Shown piece by piece: positions 37,002 through 48,258 of a stretch of DNA of 64,000 nt. The notes beneath the pieces were generated by a model, which worked only from the letters and a program-made list of their open reading frames with translations, made no database searches and was not told where the DNA came from. Both the position numbers and the translations under genes were made by a program. The DNA is from Antedon mediterranea (lineage: Eukaryota; Echinodermata; Crinoidea; Comatulida; Antedonidae). Within the stretch, counting starts at the first letter, position 1. Every line of letters begins with the position of its first letter. The stretch is from contig NC_092678.1 of assembly GCF_964355755.1 (NCBI RefSeq), forward strand, positions 5,118,922 through 5,182,921, read 5' to 3'.

Positions 37002-40000
37002 ATGGACGAACCAGAATATGATGATGAATATGACGATGAAGAAGACGATGATGATGACGACTATTACGGGGAAAATAATGATGACGAACTTGAACCAGCT
37101 GCAGATAAAGAAAAAGATCCTGAATATTTTGAATATGAATGCTACACATTGGAACAAGCAAAGGATGTACTTGATGGAGAAAAGGACAGAGCTGCTAAGA
37201 TTCTTAAAGTATATCGAATCATGTTTCTTTCTCTGCAACACACTTCACTGACTGGCACACACACTCATTCCATATATCCAGCCACATTTCAACACACACA
37301 CACATCCACTGACTTGAAAATTCTCTAAATTAATGTTATCAATAATTAGTAACAATCGTTACTACCATTTTTCTTTGTAGGTCGCGCCCCCTGTTGCCCG
37401 AGTTTTGTTGATGGCCCATAACTGGATGTTTTCGGAAATAGAAAATAGGTAGGCAAAATGTATTGCGGATATTGAATGTTAAAATTCCAATGTGGCTGCT
37501 TTGAATATTGAATTAATATTGCATTTTTTATTTACAGGAACCAACAAGATATTTTGAATTTACTAAAAGATTGCAAGGTGATACCAAGAGCTGATCAAAG
37601 TGTTCCAAAGGTTTGTCATTCAGTTTCTGTATGGAGTACAAAAAGTGACTAAAAATACCCTGGCTAACAAAAACAAAGATTGTGAATAACATAATGGTAT
37701 ATTTGTTATTATAGGACATTGCGGTGCCTAGCAACTATACTTGTCCAGTATGTGTCCAGCGTGTTCCTAGTGGGAGCCTTCAGACACTCACGTGTGGTCA
37801 CTTCTTCTGCAAGGCCTGCTGGACAATGCATCTGGAGTTCCAAGTGCAAGATGGAGTAGCTACAGGTATAGTTACTTCCTTTTTCTAGAAACGGAACAGA
37901 ACATATATTTTGTCTTATATAAAAACCTCTGGCCCTTTTACATTATAACTAGAAATATTATATCAGTGTAGGAATGAAACTTTGTAGTTAAACCACTCTT
38001 TTGACATATGTGATGATAATCGATTTTGTCTTTCTTTTAGATATTCAATGTATGGCTAGTGATTGTTCTATTATTGCAACAGAAGACTTTGTTTTACCGC
38101 ACCTAAACAAACCAAAATTTAAAGATAAATATATGATATTCTGTATGCGAGATTACATAAAGGTTAGTATGCCTAGCAGCAAGCAGGCAAGGGTTACACC
38201 ATGGTTATACATAATGATTATTGTATTAGCAAATCTTGGTAGTACTAAAAACCGACCTTTTTAAACAACAAAGGTAGAGATCTAACTAAACATCTTGTAT
38301 TTGTGACAGACTCATTACAATCTACGACAGTGTCCTGGTGTTGACTGTGAGGTCACTGTAAAGTCTAACTCTCCTCAACCGAAGAAAGTCGTTTGTACTA
38401 AGTGTCAGACAAGCTGGTGGTAAGGATCCTTTAGTTTTTTCTTGGTACCTAATTACAATCCACCAGAGTGTTTACTTACGAAAACAATAGTTGATAAACA
38501 ATATATTGATTTATCACTTTGCATGGTGAATAAACCCAAAAAGAAAATAAAGTAAAGTTGACAATACCTTGATGTTCCAGTTATACTATAATTGTAGCAT
38601 AACAAAATCCTATACCATATTCTAAATATGTTATCAATATTTTGTCTTATTTAACATATATCTTTGTTATATTGCTTTTGCTAGTTTTCAATGTACAGGG
38701 AATTACCACGCACCCGCAGACTGTGACACTATCAAACGATGGCTAACTAAATGTGCTGATGATTCAGAAACTGCAAATTACATTAGTGCTCACACTAAAG
38801 ATGTATGTCAAATCTTCTAGTTACTAGATAGATATCAGATCAAATCTGTCTATTATTCTACTTAAATAATACAAAATCTATAGATCTAGACATACAGGAT
38901 TCTCACCCATAGAATCAATAATAGTCCATCATAATTTATCCTGTTACCTTGCCACTAACCCTATACGTGTTGATACCAACAGCCATGAGCCGTCTGCATC
39001 TATATGCATGTTCTTTAAGTTGATATTCCAATGTTTATTTTTCAGTGTCCTAAGTGTAATATTTGCATTGAGAAAAATGGGGGATGCAATCATATGGTAA
39101 GTGAAGCATTGAAGATAGGAAAAGACCCAAGTTTAGAGTATTAAGGGTATAAGGGCCACAAAAAATGTCATAAACTAACTGGATTACTTTAACACAGTAA
39201 ATATTATTTTTCCAGCAATGCTCAAAATGTAAACATGACTTTTGTTGGATGTGTTTGGGAGGTAAGCAATACAAAGTTGTTTATTATAATGGTTGTTAAT
39301 ACAATCTCATGAAATTTTTTTGTTACATTTGTACAACATTACTTTTGAGTGAGTGAGTGGCCGAGCTGTAATTACGTAGCCATAACATCGGCAGGGGTTC
39401 GAGGCTCATTCACTCCATGGTTCTGGTGGTAGAACGAGTCTTCTTGGATAAGGACTATAAACCGTAGGTCCAGTGTACACATCTAGCTCGTGTGCACTTT
39501 AAAGAACCTAGTACATCTTTCGAGACGAGTAGGGGTATTAGTACATCACAGCCACTGATCACCAACTGGGCCCTCTGGAAGACCAGTCGTTGACTGAAGA
39601 GGTTACCCAGTATAAATATATATTGCAATCAATCAATCAATCAATCACTACAGTCAGAAATAAGTGCACAGCAATAAACTGTACATTTTTATAATCTTCA
39701 TTTTGTTTGCAGACTGGAAGAACCACGGCAGTGAATATTACGAGTGCAGTCGCTACAAAGAAAATCCTAATATATCAAATGAATGTGCTAATGTAAAGGC
39801 AAGAGAAGCACTTAAAAAATATCTATTTTACTTTGAGAGAGTAAGTGTACATTGTCAACATTTTAAAGCGTGGTTCCCACTAGAACGTAACGCAAGGACG
39901 TAAACGCAACGCAAGCGTTTTAACCAATGACAAGCGAAGTTATAGACAGTTAGCAATCACAAGCGAATAAGTCAACGCTTGTGATTGGCCACCAATAGTG

Positions 40001-41575
40001 GGAACCACGCTTAAGAGGACAGGGTGTATGTACAGATTAAACGTTCCATGAATAATATCTGTATAAATAATAATGGTATAAGATACCCTTATTCTTTTAA
40101 AAATTTAAATGATCGACTTTTGTGAGTTCATATTTGGGCACATCACACTTATTTTGTCAAACTAATTTGATAGTGTAGACAGAGCTAATGAATTGTTGTC
40201 TCCGTTAGCTGGTTGAAAATAAAGCTGCCCCTATGTATTTATATCTAATAAATTAACTGAAGAATGTATTAATTTTGATAAAACACTAATTAATTATGTT
40301 TGTATCTTTAAAGTGGGAGAATCACTCAAAGAGTTTAAAATTAGAGGAACAAATGTTGGATGGAATTAATGAGAAGATTCACGGTAAAGTGATGAGTAAC
40401 ACAGGCACCTGGATTGATTGGCATTATCTGTTGGACTCGGCAGCCCTGCTTACAAAAGTAAGTCTGGCTCGTGTTTACTTTAAGAAAAGCTCAGTTCATC
40501 TTTCCAAAGAGTAGGTGGTTACCCTGGTATACTGGTCCATTCATCCCCTGTCGTTGGGGACAGACAAACGGGTACCGTTTGGTGGCAGCACTTGCAATGA
40601 AGGGACCCTTAGGAGAGAAGAAAGTTGTTGTATGTGTCGTCCACACCTGTGCGCAATTCAGCTCAGTTAGGCTGCAAGTCACAGGTTATTCCCCCACATT
40701 TACAAATAAATTACACTTACCACTGTAAGTAGGCCTACTGTACTCGCATTGATCACCTTCCTTACTTACATCAAAATAAACACTGAATGAATAAATGAAT
40801 AAGCACTAGCTGGATAAATTAAGCAAAATTACTTTAAATTATTCTCCTATGGAGTAGAAAGTGATCAATGCGTCATCCACAAACACACCTGCATTGTATT
40901 CAAATTAGCAAAACTAAAGGAGTTAAATTATACTAAAATGATAATGATTTTGTTACGATAGTGTCGGTACACGTTACAGTACACATATCCGTATGCGTAT
41001 TACTTGGATTCTGGACCAATGAAGGACTTGTTTGAGTACCAACAAGCGCAGTTAGAAGCTGAAATTGAAAATCTTGCCTGGAAAGTTGAAAGAGTTGAAA
41101 CGACAGATCGAGGGGTAAGTAATAGTAATAATGGTAGTCTTATATAGCGCCTAATACAATGTTTCTAAGCGCTTTACATACAAAAATGATCTATAAAATA
41201 TCCTAAAGCTCTGTCTACACTATCAAACTAGTTTGACAAAAAAGTGTGATGTGCCCAAATGTCTAATGTCTAAATATGGTAGTGATATGTCGAAATATGG
41301 TAGTGATATGACATCATCATGTTCATATTTGGGCACATCACATTTTTTTTGTCACATTTACACCGCTCCGTTCTCCTTAGTGTACTGCCCGAACAACATT
41401 GTTACTTTCTGTGGCTAGAACTACTGACTGATGTTTTTATTATAGAATAAAAATTACAAGTTATATGTATTTATTTACAATCATAGTATTGTTGTTTTTT
41501 CTTTAGGATTTAGAAAATCAAATGGATGTTGCAGAGAAACGACGTTTAACTCTACTTCAAAGGTTTTTTCTATAA
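37002..41575 (+). CDS. ARIH2: E3 ubiquitin ligase ARIH2 (Ariadne-2, RBR type)
   Basis: Thirteen coding exons: 37002-37208, 37381-37448, 37538-37610, 37715-37865, 38041-38162, 38310-38419, 38685-38802, 39046-39096, 39216-39261, 39713-39840, 40314-40457, 40962-41114, 41507-41575. They give 479 aa against 493 in human. A very acidic N-terminus is followed by a UBA-like helix ([16 protein letters not shown]). Next comes RING1 (CPVC...[10 protein letters not shown], from Cys126), then IBR cysteines, then the RING2/Rcat domain GGCNHMQCSKC with catalytic Cys297. The Ariadne helices end in [11 protein letters not shown] and [18 protein letters not shown] ligases pass ubiquitin through that cysteine; ARIH2 works with neddylated CUL5 complexes (family knowledge). 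The last residues (QRFFL) differ from the vertebrate end. Several introns carry MITE/SINE copies. Confidence 0.97.
39340..39650 (+). mobile_element. tRNA-derived SINE in an ARIH2 intron
   Basis: The 5' head GTGGCCGAGCTG resembles a Pol III A box and GGTTCGAGGCTC a B box, about 45 bp apart. The body continues through CGTAGGTCCAGTGTACACAT and the tail is CAATCAATCAATCAATCA. Head, body and short-repeat tail fit a SINE. Partial relatives are at 9432, 32517 and 40458. Confidence 0.75.
39868..40013. mobile_element. MITE family A copy in an ARIH2 intron
   Basis: GCGTGGTTCCCACTAGAACG at the left and CCAATAGTGGGAACCACGCT at the right are clean inverted ends about 145 bp apart, with CAATGACAAGCG and CGCTTGTGATTGG inside. 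It is a good type copy of family A. Confidence 0.85.
40128..40190. mobile_element. MITE family B half-copy
   Basis: ATATTTGGGCACATCACACT followed by TTTGATAGTGTAGACAGAGC. Only the right half is kept. It lies in the intron before ARIH2 exon 11. Confidence 0.7.
40458..40720 (+). mobile_element. SINE-related repeat directly after an ARIH2 splice donor
   Basis: CTGGCTCGTGTTTACTTTAA and TTCATCTTTCCAAAGAGTAGG parallel the SINE body at 39480-39530 (GCTCGTGTGCACTTTAAAG, ACATCTTTCGAGACGAGTAG). The remainder differs. It starts within a few bases of the exon 11 donor (40458) and explains overlapping spurious open frames. Confidence 0.5.
41206..41360. mobile_element. MITE family B, complete copy in the last ARIH2 intron
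   Basis: AAAGCTCTGTCTACACTATC starts the element. TGTGATGTGCCCAAATGTC and CATATTTGGGCACATCACAT form the inner inverted pair. A duplicated ATATGGTAGTGATATG is present inside. The right terminal repeat is partly lost. Confidence 0.75.
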
Positions 41576-41680
41576 CATGACTAGCAACTCAAAACTCTTG
41601 AATTTGAACAATTAATGCAAATAATCTAAAAAATCCGTGATCGTAACACAACTTCAACTACTAAAATATGCTATAGAAAT

Positions 41681-41790
41681 AGAGTGCGGTATAATCTCCA
41701 AGGGAGTGCGGTATAATCTCCGATAAAGTGCGGTATAATCTCCGATAGAGTGCGGTATAATCTCCGATAGAGTGCAGTATAACCTCCGAT
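41681..41790. repeat. 22-bp tandem repeat, five copies, in the ARIH2 3' UTR
   Basis: The unit GAGTGCGGTATAATCTCCGA plus TA is repeated five times with little drift, about 105 bp after the ARIH2 stop codon. Confidence 0.85.
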
Positions 41791-42230
41791 ATTACATATG
41801 GTGGATTGCCTAAATGGAAATCCAAAAAGTAGGTATGCACTATGTTTTTATCTGGCAAAATGCCAATTAACTACTGTTTTGTGAGATGTGGAGACCGTCA
41901 CCATCAAACATATATTCAAACAAAAATATATTACTACTTCTGCCTCCTGCACTCTTTTTTGAGAAAGTTATTCATTAACAACCAGCTCCAACAGGTTAAA
42001 ATATATAAGAGTATATTATGTTTAAATATTTATTCTTTCACATGTTTAAATTCATGTACAGTATATAATATCATGACTTAAAAAGTACATGTCATCATTA
42101 TCAAGATATTAATAATGTGCAAAATATATTAAAGTATATATAAATATTTTGTTCAGGGCAAGTCAGGTTTTACACGATGCAATGATGAAAAGTAACTAAG
42201 TTGTATTGCTTTAACAATAGTGGTGATACT

Positions 42231-42372
42231 AAAGCTCTGTCCACACTATCAAACTTTATGTGACAAACAAATGTGATATGCCCATATATGGACATGATGA
42301 TGTCATATCACTACCATATTTGAGCATATCACTACCATGTTTGGAAACATTACACTATATTAAAATAGACAG
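42231..42372. mobile_element. MITE family B copy downstream of ARIH2
   Basis: AAAGCTCTGTCCACACTATC, GTGATATGCCCATATATGG and CCATATTTGAGCATATCAC are present. The right end is decayed (TACACTATATTAAAATAGACAGA). Confidence 0.7.
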
Positions 42373-43604
42373 ACATTCCTAAAACATGTTTCTCAATCAT
42401 TTATATAATTATAAAATTTCTTTGGGATGCTGTATATATTCTAAAACTAAATATTTTATGAGCAGTTCCTCCAGTTCATACTATACGTTATCATTATATT
42501 ATCAGCATGTGTACACCTGTGTGTTATTTATCCCAGTGAATGTAGGGTATATAATCGGGTCTACTCACACTGCCGCCGTGTCCACAACAAATTTTGTTCT
42601 AATGGGTGTAATTAAGTGTAGAATATACTTGTTTTTAATATGAGGCGTCGGTAGCCAAATGGTCTAGATAAGTTTGTTTTAAAAAGAAATAAGAATATTT
42701 AGTTTCGCAATTGGTACTTTATGTTGTATTTTATTATATGCTATAAGAAATAGTAAAATCAAAGGCCTATATATAGTTCGTTTTTTCATATTTAGAGTTA
42801 ACAAATTGATTTGTAGAAACTTTTTAGATAGATTTTGTTTTGTTTTATTTAACAAGAACAATTGTATTCAATAAACAATACTGTACACATAAGAGAACAC
42901 GTGGTTATTTCCCTATCATTTATTCATTTGCGTTGCGCTTACGTACATCTTTGCGTTTTGCGCATACGTCGTTGCGTTGCGCATATGTCGTTGCGTTGCG
43001 CCTACGATATTGCTTTTACGAGCTGTTGTCTTTTTGACAGTATATCATTTTCTCTATTATTTCGTCGGCACATTCGATTAAATAAGATTTATATTTTAAC
43101 CAATAAGAAACATGATACACTTCATATAATGCGTTTAAGACATTTGAGATTTTGTATTAAGTAACATGCCAGTTTTGTACACTTTGCGCAATTTCCTTTC
43201 TTTTAATATAATTATAATTGTTATATAGCTGACGTAAGTCATCTGTTTGGTTGTTACCATGGATCTGAGATTTTAATCAGACTTGTAGCGCTTACAATAA
43301 TACCTTTCGAGATGTGCTCGTACCGAGACTGACATGATTTTCTACGCACTCTGAAATGTGTTGAGAAAACAAATAGGCGTTCAAAAGCTGACAATAGATC
43401 AGTAGTTTTAATAGGGGTGTTGTGGCAATAGGACGTGTGAGACCCGCGTAAGTGCGCTACATGTATCGCATAGTAACCAGTACGCGCACGCTCTAACGGA
43501 AAGATATCACCGCCGCCGCCCCAGGTAACCACCAATACAAACTGCACGTACTCAACAACTCAACAAGAAAGCTAAACTTTACTAGCTTGTTAACGTTTTT
43601 CGTA

Positions 43605-46600
43605 ATGGAAACTATAAGCGAACTAACAGAGTCATTGCAGGAGAGGGAAAAGGATGGAACCGGAGCAGGAGACAGTAGGCCTACTATATTGCCCAGTATT
43701 GAAACATCAAACACCAGTATGACAAGAAAACGCGGTGAGTTATTTAATCTTCTTAAACTTCTTCTGCTTTTGACAACCTATACCTACAGTAGGCTACCTC
43801 TCGATATTTTTTTTCTGAAAATGTTAAATACACGATTTTATCTTGCATCTAGACTATGAATAAAGAAGAGTATTTTGTAGGCCCTAGGCTACTTAATATA
43901 GGCCTATTCCTATGTCTATTGATATGATGTTAGGCCGGATGTTGGTTATTAAAATATTATATTAATTCATGATTTATTGTCATTCTATTTCTATCTTTTA
44001 CAATACAATATTTACTTTGCCATAATAAAAGCGTAGGCCTATATTAAATACAGTATTCGCGTGAAATCAATAATATTTTAAAGCGACATTTCAAAGTATA
44101 GGCGCCTACTTGTTGATATTAAAACATCTATATCAACAGCAGCTGTTCATACTTCCTGTCTTTAGAAATTCAAATTCAAGATGACCACCTCAACGCCGCC
44201 GAGATGTGTAAGATTGGTTTTTGAAATCAAATGTTTATCTTTAGCAGTGTCCGTTAAGCTACGTTTACACTGAGCAGAACACCGGATCAAATCCGTACGG
44301 AATCCGGTGTTGGTTAGTGTGAACGCTTCTATTCTTAACACTAAACCCATTCCTCGATTGTTTTCAGTGTGAACCTAGCTTTAGAAATTACAGAAATTTT
44401 AACAATTAGTTTGTTTAATTAAAATTATATTTTAGACGTTGGCGTTCCATAATGTTTAATTATAATGACATGACGTCCTATAGAAATGTATTAGCTCCAA
44501 TCATACCGTACCATATTTCACAGAATTTTGCTAATAATACATCATTATTCATCTGAAAATTACAGATATCAGACGAAGTGCAATGGGCGAATACATTGTT
44601 CCAAATGGGGAGGTTCCTCTCACTCAACAAGGTAAACATTTTTGTTGGTTATTGTTTGTAGGCCTTTAACATAATTTAAAGATAATGTTACGCGCGCGTC
44701 AATAGGAAATTCCATAATAATGTAAACTTTTTTTCTCAATCAAAGCAATTCCGTTACCAGGCCCTGCTGATTACCAACCAAAAGTATATCTGACGTCACC
44801 TCTGAAACCACAATACTCTATTGTTGGCCGACCAAAACCTGCAAAATGTAAGACAAACAGACAGTTATTATATTGATACTAAACAAATTGATTCCTATCG
44901 CACTTACAATTGATAAGATAGAAGTTTGAATAGTCCGTATTGCACTTTAAATAGTACCGTATTGCATTTTATTTTATAGTGCCTCAACATCCGGGTCCAG
45001 CAGACTACAAAACGACAGGAGATATGACATGGAGAGACAGACACGTGACTCTTAAGTCTAAGGGTAAAACATGTCCACATGGTTTAAAACGTAAGTATAC
45101 AAAATATGCAATCTATATAATTATTTTGACTGTGATCTAATGTTGGCGGCAACACAAGGACGTAGCTCATCGCATTTTGGACTAATAACAACGCAATGGA
45201 TCATCCGAACTGTCGCTCATGATTGGTCAACTTACTTGAGTTGCGCGAGCGCCTGACGTTACGTCCAAGAACTGACTAAACGTAGCCGTTTATAATAATA
45301 ATAAAGAAAATGAATTAATTGTATTTTATATGATAGCTGATCATCATTTAACGTGCAGTCTGGGACCTGCTGGGTACGCAGTACAGTACAACGATACAGG
45401 CAAACACGCACCAAGAGTTGGTATGTCGTACCGACACGCGGAGGGCGTGAACGCAGGCCATCCGAGCCAGTTGGTACAACCAGTAGACACCTACGGTATG
45501 TGATATTCAAGAATTTATGGTGCGGCAATCAATATAAGTATGCGCTGTCGAATAGAAATATTCGATCGTGTACTTCAGAACCCCGGTGCCCGCAAGGATC
45601 TGGTTTTGGCAACGGCTTTTGCTTTGTGTGTACTGTGCGCGGGCGTTAAAACGGTCAAGGCGATATCAGGACGGTCAATAAGATGGTCAAGACCGTCAAG
45701 CGCTTATTGAAATGAAACCATATTGTTAGTTATTACTTGATAAATAAACAATTAAATTTTATATACAGGTGTCAAAACACCCGGGCCAAATGCTTATCGC
45801 CCAAAATCCCCCACTCGTGGCCCAAAGAAATCTTTTGGAAGTGGTCGTCGAATTAATGCGGAGACGCTTGGCCCGGGCCCAGCTGGTTACACCATTCAAG
45901 ATACAAGTGTAATAGGGCCGGCGTACAGTTTATCAAAGAGGCTACCATCGGAATGGCAAAAAGGTAATAACAGTTATTGTAATTATTAATAACAATGTAG
46001 TTTGATAACTATAGTTTTTAATTTATTTAAAAGTAAATATACGTTTATATCCCATTTACCTTTTCAGTGTCAGACAGCCCATCTGCAAATAAATACAACA
46101 TAGGGACAACCATAGGCAAAGGAGTTGCTATGTCGATACACAGCAGGCAGCCATTGCGAAAGAGTGGTAATGTTGCATTGTTTTTTTAATATTATGCTGT
46201 TTAAAAATTTGATGTTAAATAATACATTCATTAACTTATTTGTTCTTTTTTTTAGATGAAGACCCAAAAAACATTGGACCTAGTCCAAACGCTTACGTGA
46301 TGCGTGATCTTATGACGTATTCGTACGCGCCAGCTTACACCATGACGTACAAACCATTTGAAAATAACGGTAAGTACGGTGACCTATCACGCGCGCGCTT
46401 CTTGTGACGTAACGTCAAACTTTTTCAATTTTTAAAAATTATTTTTATAGAAAAATCGGAACCGAGTCCTGCCCACTACAAACCCAGTAGCAGAACTCTT
46501 CCTAAAGCGGCAGCATTTTCTTGTGGCAGACATTGCAAACCGTGCTTTCCGGACATCCTAGAATATCCAAATATGGGTAAGATACGTCATCTCTCAGTAC

Positions 46601-47498
46601 ACGTCATCTCTATGACGTAGTACAAAAGTGAAATGAGCTAATTGTACTGTTTTTAAAAGTCAAACGTTGTTTTTGTTTGCACCTGCCATATTTTAACATT
46701 TGTTTTCTTAAATTTAAGCTAAGAATAATACGACTCCTGGTCCAGGTGCATATCACAGATCTAAGAAGTTCACCGATAACGATAAACCAGCATACACAAT
46801 GAAGGGACCCGCAAAATCAAAAACAAGTAAGAAAGCTAGCCTACTTTTTTATGCACCAACTATTGTGCTATTTTTTTCTATCTTTCTTTTTATTTTTCAT
46901 TTTCTTCTGCAGACGAAGTTCCTGGACCGAACCACTACGATATAACAGTGTTACATCGACCAGACGGTAAAACAGCACCAAGTTTCTCAATGGCCAAACG
47001 ATGTACAAAACCAGTAATAAGTAAGCCAAACTTAACTCAGTATTGACTTAACTCAGTATAGACTCTCATCTGTAGGCCTACGCGTATTTTTAACAATGTG
47101 CGCGCAACACACTGTTTCTGCCAATTAGAAAATTAACAAATTCTTTTTCGCCAACAGAGAATGACAATCCGGGACCAAACGTTTACAATCCTCGCGTGGA
47201 CACGAATGATGGCCCTAGTTATAGCATGACAAAACGACCACAGAAAATGAAACGTAAGTTCGTACTTAACTAGATTTAGTTGGTTTTTCAAAAGCTGCTG
47301 TCTGATAAACGTTTACTAACTGTTATTTTCGCCATTTCAGTAAAGCCAAGTCCAGCACCTAATTCATACATCGTAGGAACAGGTCAAACAAGTAGAGGTC
47401 ACTATTCAGGGGCAAAGGCAACATTCAAATCACGTGGTACTCCATACGTATATGGTGGTTTCGCCTTACAGTCATCGGTTAGGCTTCTACAGAACTAG
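43605..47498 (+). CDS. Sperm-tail PG-rich (STPG/SHIPPO) repeat protein, ODF3/CIMAP family
   Basis: Thirteen exons: 43605-43734, 44566-44631, 44746-44847, 44980-45090, 45337-45495, 45769-45963, 46068-46166, 46256-46369, 46451-46576, 46719-46826, 46913-47020, 47158-47253, 47341-47498. They join to 523 aa. Nearly every exon carries one or more PGPxxY-type repeats: PGPADYQPK, PGPADYKTT, LGPAGYAVQ, PGPNAYRPK, PGPAGYTIQ, SPNAYVM, SPAHYKP, PGPGAYHRS, PGPNHYDI, PGPNVYNP, PAPNSYIV. Each is followed by a phrase like PSYSMTKR. Such proteins bind along axonemal or sperm-tail microtubules (family knowledge). At 523 aa it is about twice the length of ODF3, so the exact orthologue is uncertain. Every intron is phase 1, so each internal exon can be duplicated without frame loss. 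AATAAA lies at 47542. ATG 43605 opens the first exon. Confidence 0.9.
45138..45285. mobile_element. MITE family A copy, diverged
   Basis: Intronic copy with CAACACAAGGACGTAG, CGCTCATGATTGGTCAACTT and GCGCGAGCGCCTGACGTTACG. It lies in the intron before the exon at 45337. Confidence 0.65.
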
Positions 47499-47616
47499 TC
47501 CGCATCAATACATATAATAGGCCTAGACATTTACTAATTAAAATAAAACGATTATAAGAAACCTATTGTAAACGCATTTTATGTTGGATCGGGATTTCGT
47601 TAGAAAATGAGTGAGT

Positions 47617-47735
47617 GTCTAAGCTTGATTCCCAATTGGCTGCAAGTAATTTGGCCAATCACGAAGCGATTACTCAAGTTTCACTTGTGATTGGTCAACT
47701 CACTTGCGGCCAATTGAGATTCATTTTAATTTGCT
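47617..47735. mobile_element. MITE family A relative
   Basis: CTTGATTCCCAATTGGCTGC and GCGGCCAATTGAGATTCA form the ends, with TTTGGCCAATCACGAAGCG and CACTTGTGATTGGTCAAC inside. The ends differ from the other copies, so it is a subfamily. Confidence 0.6.
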
Positions 47736-47989
47736 ACGTGTTTCAATTGATAATATATTGATCTATATAATGTAGAAAGGTAAAAAAATACACAACTTTA
47801 CATAAATTTCGATAAACAAACTTGTACAAAATAGAAAGTATTTTATTCAGCTTGAAAACAATAAAATAACATTAATAAGCTTAAATCTTCGTCCAGAATA
47901 CACAACTGTTATTAAATTTATTTGTTTATACTGTATCGTCAAACCAGGAATGTGATAAGTAAAGTTATATTTGTATTTTAGTAAGTAGA

Positions 47990-48210
47990 TCTGTGATTAT
48001 TATTCTGTGGAACTGACGTTTACAGTCATGGCAACGCGTATGCGCATGCGTAATCATCATGTGATTTAAATTTATTATGAACTACTGGCCAATCAGAAGC
48101 AACATCAACCATCTACCACACACACGTGACCAGGCGTCAGGCGACACCACCACCGAGGCGCGGCCCTTCAAACGGACATATCGACGACACGGCGAAATAA
48201 AATAAAAGTG
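47990..48210 (+). promoter_or_regulatory. Promoter-like region with splice donor but no assigned gene
   Basis: Within 220 bp there are ATGGCAAC (an RFX half-site, 48028-48035), an NRF1-type TGCGCATGCG (48041-48050), a CCAAT box GGCCAATCAG (about 48087) and CACGTG (48123-48128). A CG-rich stretch follows, then a strong donor AAAAGTG|GTAAGT with GT at 48211. This is how TATA-less housekeeping promoters with a non-coding first exon look. No downstream plus-strand coding exon is found before 63148. The transcript could be a lncRNA, a gene broken by the transposon at 48259, or a very distant first exon. Confidence 0.5.
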
Positions 48211-48258
48211 GTAAGTAATACATTCATTGAGAATTGTCTGAATTTACGTTGTTAGTAT

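Larger units (their letters stand above)
41576..43604 (+). other. ARIH2 3' flank and 5' flank of the STPG gene
   Basis: About 2 kb without a supported gene. It holds the 22-bp repeat, a family B MITE, and AATAAA at 42870. A cluster of GTTGCGTTGCGCNTACGTC-like units at 42928-43015 looks like amplified family A edge sequence. GTTACCATGGATCT at 43253 is a weak X-box-like site upstream of the STPG gene. Confidence 0.5.

Noticed and set aside
36904-37241. Minus-strand open frames rich in His or hydrophobic residues
   Set aside because: Shadows of the acidic GAT/GAA-rich first coding exon of ARIH2.
45353-45649. 98-aa open frame on the plus strand
   Set aside because: Different frame from the STPG exon 45337-45495, whose PGP-type repeat and phase-1 borders are convincing.
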